Assembly (NCBI GenBank): GCA_019973155.2
Contig: BPQB01000002.1
Location: 1,364,001-1,428,000, forward strand
From: Phanerochaete sordida
Lineage: Eukaryota > Basidiomycota > Agaricomycetes > Polyporales > Phanerochaetaceae
Length of the DNA stretch: 64,000 nt
Direction of reading: 5' to 3'
Shown: positions 41,909-52,843 of the stretch, one piece after another
Layout: the number at the start of each line of letters is the position of its first letter
Position numbering within the stretch: the stretch's first letter is position 1
Program-made: the position numbers and the translations under genes
The notes under the pieces: generated by a model
Database searches by the model: none
Told to the model about the DNA's origin: nothing
The model's input: the letters and a program-made list of their open reading frames with translations, nothing else

Positions 41909-44900
41909 ATGGCGACCTCGGCATCGAAGCCAGAACCCATGAACGCCACGACCCACCATCCTAAGGTGCGGACTACGCTGAAATTCGCAGATACTCTCTT
42001 CGTGGCGGGAGGGGCGGTTTCTGGCAAGATGGAGATGGAATGCAAAGCCGACAAGGGCCTTGGAATCAGTGTCATCATGGTCGAGCTTTTCGCAATTGAA
42101 GGTTCGTTCCAAGCTCCTGAGATTTGCAGAGCATGTTGTTTTACTGGCCACGAACAGAGATCACGTCCCGGGACCACTCTGCGACGCAGACCTTTCTCCA
42201 CAGTCGGCGAGTTTTTCAAGGGCCGGGCCTGCCTCCGTCGAACGCGGTGCATCCCTTCCCCATGCCAGACGAGCCAGTATTACCTATGAACTACCATCAT
42301 GCAAGGCGAGGCACCACCAGCTTCTTGTTCCGGTTTCCGTTACCGGAGACTTCGCCGTCCTCAATCAACTTCGGCTCTGGCGTCGCACAATTAAGATATG
42401 AGGTCCGGGCCACGGTCGGAGTGGCATACAAGGGGGAGCGAAGACTTGTGACCGACAAGAAGGCTGTAGACGTTGTGGAGATGTACCGGGACGATCCATC
42501 GCGACCTGAGCCAGAGGGAATCCATGTCGGGGAGAATGGGAAGATCCTGATGCAAGGAAAGGTCCTAGGTGGCATGCTTGTTGCTGGCCAGCCGGCGTGC
42601 GTAGAGCTCCTCGTCAAGAACCACTCCACTAAAAAGGTCGACATCTCGCATAACTCCCGTGCTTCTTCTCATGGACAATCTTCCGCAGAATACTGGGCTG
42701 AACGTGACACTCAGTCGGAACTTGCAGCTCGCGAATCTCGCTCCTAATGAGAAACCGCCGCTGCGACTCTCAGACACATTGACATCAGTCGCGTTTCAAG
42801 GACCAGAATTTGTGATCCATCCAGGAGTGGAAGGAGTCGCCAACCTCGTCTTCGACGTGCCGCCACAAGCGCGGAGCCTTCGAGGTGGCGTACGAGACGG
42901 TGGTGAGGATGGCAGGACTTCACAGCATCTCTTCGAAGTTCGTGGCACCGTCACCATTTGCCTGTCTCTCGGATTTGGAAGGTGAGTAATTGTACGCGTG
43001 AAATGGCACTGACTGAGCCCTTCGTACTAGTAAGGACCTGTATCTCGAGCTCCCTGTCGCCATTTTCAATCCGGCGGCCCTCCCCGATCCATCCTATGTG
43101 CCGTACCTTCCGGACATCCGACCGTATTCTCCACCTGGAATGCCAGGAGATGTGTATTATTCGCCGTACACGTCCCCACCACCACCTACAATGTCGCCAC
43201 CTCTGTATAACCACGGGTTACCTCCCGCTTCGCCACCTATTTTACCATTCGTGGACCAAGGGCGCGTTTGGCTACCTCCACTTTCGCCGAGCCCCTACAC
43301 TGGTAATAGGCCCGTTTATTCGCCACTGCCTTACCCTGCGTACCCTGCGGAGCATGCAGCCCAATACGTCTCTCCTGCTCGGCCATCCAGCGCGGAGCCC
43401 ATAGCCTCACAAACACTATACTCGTCCGCGCCAGTGTTACCGCCCCCTTCCACTGCCCAGCAGTTGCTGGGCGCAACTTCGACTGAACAGGCTGAAGCTG
43501 AACGCGTTGAAGGGAAGGGCGAACGCGCTTCCCGAATCACTCACCATCTTCGCTTGTCTTCAAGAGCCCGCTCAGTCTCTCCCCTGTCGCACAAATTTGC
43601 GGTACCCCCGGCGGAAGGTTTGTCGGGACTGTCGCTTCATGTCCCGGCCCACGCGGCCACCTCACCGCACGATGGCACCATGTCTCCTGTCGGCCACGCC
43701 AGCACAAGCTCCGACGTTGCTTCCCCTCGACCTATGCCATCTCCCAAGCAGACCTACACTGTGGACCCGTTCACCCATCTCACTATCGGTAGGAGTGAAC
43801 GGGTCCGCACTCTGGAACGAATCGCCGCCGAGACAGACGAAGCGAACAAGGACATGTCTAGCTCTGTACCGGACCTCACGCTAGAGCGCGACAAGACACT
43901 GCCTCCCCCTCCCGTACCCTCACAGAAAGGACACCTTGCGGCGCAGCCCTCTGTACATCTGGCGAATATCTTTGCGCACCCGGAGGACGACGATGGAGGC
44001 GTCGCACCACCGACGCCCACCCTGAATGCTCTGGCTTCTCCAAAAGCTGCGCTAGGCCAGCTCGGCGGACTCGATGCTTTAGAAGCACGCCTTCTAGCGG
44101 AAGTGGGTACTCGCAAAGTCGAACAAGGGTCTGATAGGCCGGATGTCCGCACTGTCCTCCCCATTGCAATCCCCAAACCAGATACATTCATAGATCCCAA
44201 TATCGACTCCGCAATTTCCAGCCTTTCTCTACCAGGCCTTGGCGTGGATGAACGAACCGAACGCCTTAGCAGAGAAGCTCCTACTACCGCTCTCAGCGAT
44301 CGCGGAAGGCCTCGTGTACGGGATATTGGAGCCGGATCTAAGGATGAACCCCCGCCCAAGACGGAATCGGAGAAGACGCGGAAGAAGAAGAGTGGACAGA
44401 AAGTGCAAGGGGACCCAGTGAAAGAGAAAGAGCTCCAGCGTTTGCGCAAAGCTGCCCAGGGCCGCGTCGCTGCATGGCTGGGGAGCATCGATCCAGAGAC
44501 ACCGCCTCAACCAGTGACTCCGCTCTCAGCTGAGGCTACACCAGAACGATCACAGGACAGAAAGTCCCCCATACAGAGTGGACCTGTCGTTTCTCAGTCT
44601 CCTCCTCGGTCTACCACAGTCGCGCAGGCGGACAATGCGGAGTCGCAACCCGCAGGGTCTGAGAGCGAAACACCACGCGCGAGCAAACTGATTGAGGACA
44701 AACCTAACCCTCGTTCAAGCGGCTTTATGCCCATTCGTCCTCGCGATGATCAGGCCTCACCTCCCGAGGGACAGAAGCCAAGTCAACCTCCACGTAAAGC
44801 CCCGAAGTTCGTTTGGCCGCAGCGTCAGGCAGACCCTGAGGTTCGTTACGACGTTCGATCCGCACGCGGTGGCCGAGGTGGAAAGGTCACTGCTGTTGCA

Positions 44901-45362
44901 GCCATCTGGGCTCAAGCTTCCGACCAGAAGCCTGCAGTGTCGCCACCAAAGTCTCCGCCGCCACCCTCGAAGAAGCTGGTTGACTGGAGCAAGACGCCTC
45001 TGAGAGCGCCGTTGAGCCCTTCTCCCCTCTCGCTATCGTCTGAGAGTACCAGCGATAGCAAGCCCCGCACTACCCCCGCGTCGCCTGCCGCCGAGCTCGC
45101 TGCGAGGCGCGCCAAGCTGGCGAAGTCATCCTCTGTACCTGCCGTCCTCTCGTCGTCGCTCGCCACTCCCATGCTGTCTTCGACAGCATCCCTCGCTCGG
45201 CCAGCGCCGAAGCTGAGCCCAGTTGTTCCTACACGACCACCTGTCATTCAGGAGATCCCTGAGATCAAGAGTAATGGAGCAGACGCGAAAGCCGCACCCA
45301 AGCGCGAGCTTGCATTCGGCCAGGCGAGATTGCGAGAACTCATCAAGAAATACCAAGGCTGA
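41909..45362 (+). CDS. Alpha-arrestin-like protein with long disordered Pro/Ser-rich tail
   Basis: Exons 41909-42101, 42158-42636, 42689-42981 and 43031-45362 give 1098 residues. The first 340 or so residues form arrestin N and C beta-sandwich domains: VRTTLKFADTLFVAGGAVSGKMEM, TFLHSRRVFQGPGLPP, TTSFLFRFPLPE, LRYEVRATVGV, GKILMQGKVLGGMLVAGQPACVELLVKNHS and NTGLNVTLSRNLQLA. They end near KDLYLELPVAIFNPAALP. A roughly 700-residue low-complexity region follows, with many PPP and SP motifs (SPYTSPPPPTMSPPLY). The C-terminal block REIAFGQ-like (KRELAFGQARLRELIKKYQG) ends the protein. Alpha-arrestins recruit Rsp5-type ubiquitin ligases to membrane cargo; PPxY-like sites are candidate ligase contacts (for example PPTMSPPLY). 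Partner and cargo are inferred only. Confidence 0.85.
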
Positions 45363-45630
45363 CTCTACACCTGCATTCACGGACTTTCTATCACGATTAC
45401 GACCCATAATGTAAGTTATCTCCCACCACGGATTCTGTTGGATCTGCTGCACCATTTTTGTCACGACCGTCACGATCTATTCCCGTACTGCTCTGTATCT
45501 TCTTCTCTATTGTTTCGATAGCTTGTACCGAACGGTATTGATTGTAGTTGGGGAACACTTGCTGAAAATCTACACATATGTATTACACGACACCGAAAGA
45601 GTGGAAGTACGACAGGGAGAGCGGGGAGCA

Positions 45631-46756
45631 CTAGACGAAAGAGTCCTCCAGACGACCAATTTGCCTAGGCAGCGGATAGTAAGCGTTGCAAGTGACATTT
45701 GATACTTCGAAGACATACCTATCCCGGATAGCTTCCTGCCACCGCTGCAGCTTTGCAATCTCGTGCACTTGAAAACCGAAGATCTTGGGCCTGTATCTCT
45801 CCGCCTTGAGAGCCGCAGTAGCTGTACTCGTGCCTTCGCCCAAGCCTTCAGCAGGTAGCTCCTGCTCTTCACGTCGTCGTCGCCTACCATCGCCCTCCGC
45901 AGCCCTAATGCCAACATCCACGGGTCCACTTTTTGGTGGAATGAGGTTGGGGTAGACAAGGAACAGCAGGTGAGGAAAAGAGGTGCCGAAGTATGCACCA
46001 TCGATGGAGCCGTGGCGAGAAGACTTGGGAGAATAGATGTCTTCGCAACGTCCGCAGTAGAGCTTGACGGACTTCTCGTACGGCACGTCGGTGAGGCCGA
46101 CCGGGAGCAGAGGCTGTGACTGGCAGAGGACGCGCGGGCAGCGGCCGAAATCCGCCCGCTTGTATTTCTCGAGCTGCCAGATATTGCTTTGGATTTCATT
46201 ACTTGGAGAATATGGCGTGATAACGTACCATCTTTGCGAGCCCTCTAGCAGTCACAATCCAACGCGCATGGATCAGACCATACAGCAACCTTGCCTGCAC
46301 ATCGAGGGCGCCACGCAGCTCGTCCTGGATATCGTCGTCTAGAGGTAAGCGAAGAAAGACATTAGAAATGTCCAAAGGAATAGAGGGCGAGGTGGAGGTA
46401 CCAAGGTTGTCTGTTATAAGGTCAAGGGCTTGATTGTAGTTGGAAACTTCGGTGTTGAGGCCGGTAAGGTTGAACCGGTCAAGGATGTACTCCTCTTCGA
46501 CTTCACAGAAGTATTCGTTCCCTTTTGACGAGAGAAACCACGAGATCCACTATGAGTTCGTTGAGCTAGAAGCCTTGTGTGGAGCGGATTGTTTACTCCT
46601 ACCGAGCTAAAAGTCCAGGGTTCAGCGTAGGTCAGGGCAACAGCGTGCTTTGAACGTACTTGGAGTAGTCAGAATCCGACCCAGTTGAGATTTCCTCCAC
46701 TATAGCCGACGCATGTCAGCATATAGGATGCGGATTGGGCTACAGAGAAACCGACT
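45631..46756 (-). CDS. CKB1: Casein kinase 2 regulatory (beta) subunit
   Basis: Exons 46756, 46656-46699, 46402-46549, 46229-46338, 45719-46173 and 45631-45664 give 263 residues. The start codon appears split by an intron (A at 46756, TG at 46699-46698), giving [15 protein letters not shown], which matches fungal CK2 beta N-termini. It continues [31 protein letters not shown], an acidic loop ([11 protein letters not shown]), [22 protein letters not shown] and the zinc-binding core [11 protein letters not shown] with [13 protein letters not shown], whose four cysteines are present. CK2 beta dimerises through this zinc finger and directs the kinase to substrates. A charged insert ([21 protein letters not shown]) sits in the C-terminal region. 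The symbol indicates family only. The gene is divergent from GUP1. Confidence 0.93.
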
Positions 46757-46945
46757 TTGTGGCTGTTCCTCGAGAGGTCGTAGGGGTGCGAGGCCAAGAG
46801 CGATAAGCGCCTGCAGCACAGGCAGGCCAGCGCCGCGGGGCGCCGCTCTTGCATTGACCACTACCACCTTCTTTATTCTAGAGCACCGTTAACTCATGAT
46901 TTGCTGAGAATCTATTCCCTCACGACTCTTGTCACCCTCTCATAA

Positions 46946-49344
46946 ATGCTTGGGCCTGTCACTCTCCAAATGCCTACAGACCTACGAGGACCGCCCAACC
47001 CTACGCACTCGTTTGAAGTGGACTCGCCGAATCATGGCCGACGAAAAGGAATAACGCGACTCACTGTAGAAATCCCATCTTCTCAAGCAGGGTCTTTCCA
47101 TGCTGGCCCGGCTCGCCCTCTGCCACGGTGGAAGACACCCGAGTTTCTCTTCTATGGGGTCGTGTTCGCGGTCGTCGTTCCGCTGATGGTGTGGCTGCCA
47201 GTGAAGCTTAGCAACCGTACGTGCGTCGGGACATGGTTGCACAACTGTTCACATACTTATGTTGTTTGTAGCTTCCCACCCTAACTATCACATATATGCG
47301 TACAAGCTGTCGCATGGATGGCTATTCGGACGGCAAGTGGTTAGTTGGACTTATGCTTTGACTCTCAAGGCTCTTGTCAGAGGCGGTCTTCTATCATACT
47401 TCGCATCCTGGCCTGTATTCGGAGCATGGTATAAGACACCCTCTCACTTGAGCCTATGTGACTGTGTCAGACGACTGACTACTTGCCGCAGGACGATAGT
47501 GACGCCCAATACCACTCTTTCCGTGGCAATGTCCCAGTTTTAGCTGCTGTTGTCGCCCTTTTCTTGTCTCTCAAGGCCGCCTACGCACGCCTCCGTAATC
47601 GTGCAAGCGCGAATGCAAGCGAAAGTCGTCTACATGTAGTCCCCTTCATGCTGAGCTTCTCGGCGGTCTTCCTACTTGCGCTACACGGCACGAGCATACT
47701 CAAGATATTTGGTATCCTAGCGATAAATTACGCCATCTCGAAGTATCTCGGGGGTTCCAGACTCAATCCGCTCCTTACATGGCTCTTCAACGGGACTGTC
47801 CTATTCACAAGCGAGTTGTACTCTGGCTATCACTTCGGGTCATTGCATGCTACGCTGGGAGCCCTAGTACGTACTCACCATATCTCACCAGTAGAAGATG
47901 CTGAATTTGTTGCCCTGTTATCAGGATGGGTGGCAGGGAATATACCCACGGTGGTACATCACTTTCAATATCACTATGCTTCGGTTGATTTCATTCAACA
48001 TGGACTACTATTGGGCGTGTTCTCAGAAGCCTGCCCCGCATGAGGTGGGTGCATACGACCCGCTGCCACTTTCTGAAACTTAGCAGGCTCTTAAAGGCAG
48101 GAGAACCATCGTCGCACAAAGAACGCACCAATATCGCACACTCTCCTGATATGTACTCCTTCACCCACTATCTCGCCTATAGTGTGTACTCGCCGCTCTA
48201 CATTGGTGGGCCTATCGTGACATTCAACGATTTCATGTGGCAGGTTGGTCCTGGCGTGTTTCATTCGCCGCAGTATACGTAGACTTACGCATATGGAGCA
48301 GCTGAGGAAACCGCTGAACATCTCCGCGCGCGAGATAGCGGGATACGCGGCTCGCTTCGCTTCCTGCCTGCTCACCATGGAGTTTGTCCTCCACTACATG
48401 TACGTGGTGGCGATCAAGGACACAGCTGCATGGTACGGGGACAGTGTCGCCGAACTGAGTATGGTCGGGTTTTGGAACTTGATTATCGTCTGGCTGAAGG
48501 CAAGCTGGAGCGGTGAATGTGGGATGCGAAATGGGGCTGATAATTTCTCTAGCTCCTCATCCCATGGCGATTTTTCCGCCTTTGGGCTCTGCTGGACGGA
48601 ATTGACCCCCCCGAGAATATGGTTCGTTGTATGGCCAACAACTATTCGGCACTAGGCTTCTGGAGGAGCTGGCATCGTAGCTATAACCTTTGGATCGTCA
48701 GGTTTGAGCTGCTTACAATTACGTTAATCCGAGGATCTACTAAGATTCCTTGATAGATATATCTACATACCGCTGGGTGGAACGAAGAACTTGAAGTTTA
48801 CCACGGTCCTCGTTTTCTCCTTCGTGGCGCTTTGGCACGATCTGTCCTTCCGCCTGCTGGCCTGGGGCTGGCTGGTCAGTCTTTTCATCTTGCCGGAAAT
48901 CGCCGCTCGCTATTTCTTCACCGAGAAAGCAGTACGTCTATCCTCGAACGGCTTCATCTTCGTGCTGAACCCATCTTCCGTAGTATGGCGACAGATGGTG
49001 GTATCGCCATGTGTGCGCCATAGGCGGGATCTTCAACATCCTCATGATGATGACTGCCAATCTGGTTGGCTTCGTGATAGGCACAGAGGGCGTGTCGTAC
49101 CTTCTAGGTCGAATAGTGTCTGGCTGGGAAGGTATGCTTTACGAGCGCTCGCGTTGACGTGCGTGCAGCGCTGACCACCACTACCACAGGCGTACAATTT
49201 GTCTTGTTTACATGCTTCTGCCTCTTCGTCGCTGTGCAGGTCATGTTCGAGTATAGGTGCGTACAAAACTGCAGCTTCAGCTCTGTTACTGATTTTGTAT
49301 ACAGGGAAGAAGAAATGCGCCAAGGGATCTACCGCCGTTGTTGA
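46946..49344 (+). CDS. GUP1: Gup1-like membrane-bound O-acyltransferase (GPI-anchor remodelling)
   Basis: Eleven exons (46946-47216, 47272-47339, 47492-47866, 47925-48044, 48097-48243, 48302-48499, 48553-48701, 48757-48931, 48984-49131, 49190-49256, 49305-49344) give 585 residues. It is a polytopic MBOAT enzyme. Gup1 family blocks include [97 protein letters not shown] (catalytic His region) and [12 protein letters not shown] with the second conserved His. In yeast Gup1 adds a C26 chain to GPI lipids in the ER. The sixth intron (48500-48552) begins GCAAGC, a GC-AG intron needed to join WLK to LLIPWRFF. The second intron (152 nt) is unusually long here. Confidence 0.95.
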
Positions 49345-50228
49345 ACTTGCTCGAGACCTATCCGCTTTGCTATCAATCCTATCGGGGTCTAAACCGTTTA
49401 TTCCGTAGTCTTTCGCACACTGAGTTATGAACCTGCAATCTTTGGGTCGGGTAGGCTTTTCGCTGTGGTCCGTGGTGCACATGAGATAACGTTGTCCGGA
49501 CCACTTGGCTACGCGAATCGCGTATGCTCAGCGATGCATTTTTTATTCATCATAGCAAACAAGACAAAGCGGGAGACGGGCGGGAAACCAATACCGTGAC
49601 TCTGCGTACAATCAACTGCCACGGTGCGTCTGATTTGCTGTTCAAACGTTCATGGTGCATACCTTGCTCACCCTTGTTTCAGCTCCTCGAGCGACAAGAA
49701 TGCCGCGCTGGGCCGCGCAGTCCGCGTAGCACGTGATCGCGTGGCGACCTGCGACACGAACAGTCCTATCATGTCCTTATCTCTTCCCCATGTCAATGTC
49801 TCGTAGCTGCGCGCCGGTGCTTGTGACCTCTCCTCCGACAGACTTCATCTTTCCCCTGTGAGGCCATCCGCTATTTCCACGCATTTTCTCTGCAATATTT
49901 GCTGAAAGTCGCCCGGTGCCCTAGAGGTCTATGGTGGCCATTGCAGGATTTCTCAAGCCCAGGCGTGCAGAATCTCTATGGAATGAACGGTACAAATGCT
50001 CATCACAACCTTCTGGGGCTCGTTCAATCGAGGCATGCGTCTACATGACGGAATTCCCAGCTTATCGGATTTCCGTAGCGGATTCCGTCTCCATCATGAT
50101 CACGTTTCTTATCATCCGTGTCTCCTGAGCATGGCCTCCATATATACCGCGCACGCTCGCGACTCGTCTTCTCAGGCCGGAAACCTCTTCACCCTCTCCT
50201 TTCCCGCTCGCTGCTCCATACCAAGAAC
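49345..50228. other. Spacer between the GUP1 and formamidase genes
   Basis: 884 bp tandem spacer. Several short ORFs show no similarity. The last 100 bp (ATATATACC at 50138-50146) may hold a TATA-like element for the formamidase gene. Confidence 0.45.
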
Positions 50229-52407
50229 ATGGCATCCAAGGCGAACTCGAAGGCCCACCCAACCCTCATTAAGGTATGTGCTCGCGTAGATGTCAAATGA
50301 CCATGGCTTAGCTCGATGAATTCCAGGTCGACCCCTTCATGTGAGTGGTGATGTCATGCCGCATGACGTTCCCTAATTTCCGTCCGAGCCCTGCGAACCA
50401 GCAGAAGGGCATCCACAACCGCTGGCAGTACGTACCCGCGACCATCAGGTGTGCTGCCAAGTCCTGACACGGTATTGCAGCCCCGATATTCCCGCAGTCA
50501 CGTCGGTCAAGCCTGGCCAGACTTTCAAAATCGAGTGCATCGGTGCGCCTCCTTTCATTTGTCAGTCTCGCCCAACTGACCCGCCCGTCGTAGACTGGAC
50601 TGGCGCGCAAATCGGCAACAACGATTGTGCGCGAAGTTTGCTATGGAAAGTCAGAAGTGTAGCTGACAACAGGCAGCTTCCGACGATATCAAAAATGTAG
50701 ACTTGACCGCAATCCACAACCTCAGCGGGCCGATTGCGGTCGAAGGAGCCGAGCCAGGCGACTGTCTCGTCGTGGATATCCTCGATGGTAAAGACACATT
50801 CTACAGTATTCGGCTAGTTACTGAAACAGGACTCTACAGTCCAGCCTTTCGAGCAGATGCCCTGGGGTTACACAGGCATCTTCGAGCTGACCAACGGCGG
50901 CGGTCTGTTCGGTACGTCTCTTGCCCACGCATCCTTCGCGCAAGCCCCTGCTCACGCCCCTGTTCCAGCGCGCGAGTTCGACAGCAAGGCGTGCAAGGCG
51001 ATCTGGGACTTCCACGGCATCTACGCGACGTCGCGCCATATCCCCGGCGTGCGCTTCGCCGGCATCTCACACCCCGGCCTCATTGGCACCGCGCCCTCCC
51101 CCGAGTTGCTCGCGACGTGGAACAAACGTGAGGGCGAGCTCATCGCGGCACACAAGGGCGCAGTGCCCGCAGTCGCGTTTCCGCCCGAGCCGCAGGGCGC
51201 CTACGTCGGCCAGGACCTTCCGAAGAACGTCCTCGAGAAGATCTACAAGGAGGGCGCGCGGACCGTCCCTGGACGCGAGCACGGCGGGAACTGCGACGTG
51301 CGTTTCATGGTATTTCGAGTAGCGCGTACTGATGACGTCGTTTACAGATCAAGAACTTGTCGAAGGGTTCGCGCTGCTACTTCCCCGTCTTCGTGAAGGG
51401 CGCGAATCTGTCCGTCGGTGATCTGCACTTTTCGCAGGGTGATGGTGAAATGTCCTTCTGTGGTGCCATCGAGATGGTCAGTGTCCACTCTGTTGCAAGC
51501 ATGGACTCCTCTGACAAGCCAATCGCAGGCCGGAATCATCACTTTCAGCTGCAGCATTATCAAAGGCGGTACTGAGAAGTTCGCTCTGAAGCAGCCTATC
51601 TTTTTGGTGCGCTACCTTGCGTGAGCACTGTGCGATAGTTCTTACTCAGGGAAACAGCCTTCTCCCATCGACCCGATGTACTCCGCCAAGGTGGGTCAAA
51701 CAACAGCAGGTATAATCCAGTCGCTGAAGTGCATTTACTCCGTACAGCTTGTGTTTGAGGGCATTAGCGTCGACTACCGTAAGCCCTTGGTGGTTTATTC
51801 TCCTTTTGTTATAGGCTGCTGACCGAGCGCTACAGACGGCGATGGCAAGCAGTACAACATGGATGCGTAAGCATAGCCGGAGATGTCAATTTCTCGAGCG
51901 ACACGCTAATTTTCGACGTGATAGAACCGTCGCATACAAGCAAGCCGCTCTGAACGCGATTGCCTATCTCATGAAGGTACGTGCGAGGGTATGTTGTGCG
52001 TCAGATACGGAAGCTAACTTTGGCTCCGCGCCAGCTCGGATACAGTGCGTACGCGCCAACTGGCTGAGGGCTTCTACTGACGTGCGGTGCAGCGCGCGAG
52101 CAGGCCTACCTCCTCCTCTCTGCGGCTCCTGTCGAGAGTCACGTTGGTGCGATTGTGGTACGTGCCTTGTCGGATGTGTTGCCAGGCTGGGAAGGCTGAG
52201 CACCGGGTGAAGGACTCGCCGAACGCCTGTGTGACCATGGGCCTCCCAGTGGGGATCTTCGAATTCGTGCGTCTATGTGTTGCTTCGGCTCTTATGGCCG
52301 CGAGTTCCTGACAAGAGCGCGCGCGATAGGACATCCTGCCGAAGGAAGAGGGTCTGCAGAAGCGCGACCTCGGCCAGTGCGCGATCCGCAGCGATGGCGT
52401 TCTCTAG
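50229..52407 (+). CDS. Formamidase (FmdA/AmdA family, EC 3.5.1.49)
   Basis: Eighteen exons with consistent phases give 421 residues: 50229-50273, 50327-50340, 50389-50427, 50481-50542, 50594-50626, 50677-50787, 50840-50911, 50969-51297, 51348-51476, 51529-51606, 51658-51690, 51748-51778, 51836-51866, 51925-51976, 52035-52044, 52093-52157, 52213-52266 and 52330-52407. Formamidase hydrolyses formamide to formate and ammonia, often downstream of cyanide hydratase. Family motifs are HNRWHPDIPAV, ECIDWTGAQIGNND, WGYTGIFELTNGGGLF, FAGISHPGLIGTAPS, GREHGGNCDIKNLSKGSRCYFPV, LSVGDLHFSQGDGEMSFCGAIEM and DSPNACVTMGLPVGIFEFDI. The protein is near full family length. Exon 15 is 10 nt and exon 2 is 14 nt, both required by phase and conserved sequence. 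Confidence 0.94.
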
Positions 52408-52843
52408 GCTGCCTCTGCGGGACTCCGCGGCTAGGCTCTGGAACGCTTAGGGACCAGGAAAGAATCAAATGGACCAACGGGTGTAGCATAGCACGGGATT
52501 CTTGTACTTGTACTTGTACGTAGGGTCTGGAAACAAATCGAAAGGCGTCTGGAAGAGCTTCTTCGGTGGTTCGATAGGCGATAGACGTCGAGCAGCGAGA
52601 CCGTGCTGCAGCTACCGACGTCTTACCCGGTGCAGACTGGCGACTGTGGTGGATTTTGTACGGGCAAGGTCGGTGGATCCGTGGATGGTGCGGGGGGAAG
52701 AACCTTTGCGCGGCAGGGCCTAAGGAGCCGGTCACGTGGATGACGCCGTATTAAGGGTGCCCGGAACGCCGCGACCGAGTCGAATCTCACCGATTTCTCC
52801 TCTCCTCTCATCCTCGTCCTCTCTACTCCGCCGACTATTCACA
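52408..52843. other. FBA1 upstream region
   Basis: 436 bp between formamidase stop and FBA1 start. It contains a CTTGTA triplet repeat at about 52502-52518 and, just before the start codon, a C/T-rich stretch (52795-52830) typical of highly expressed fungal genes. Confidence 0.5.

Noticed and set aside
52500..52520. CTTGTA triplet as a functional repeat
   Set aside because: Only three units, more likely a small slippage tract.
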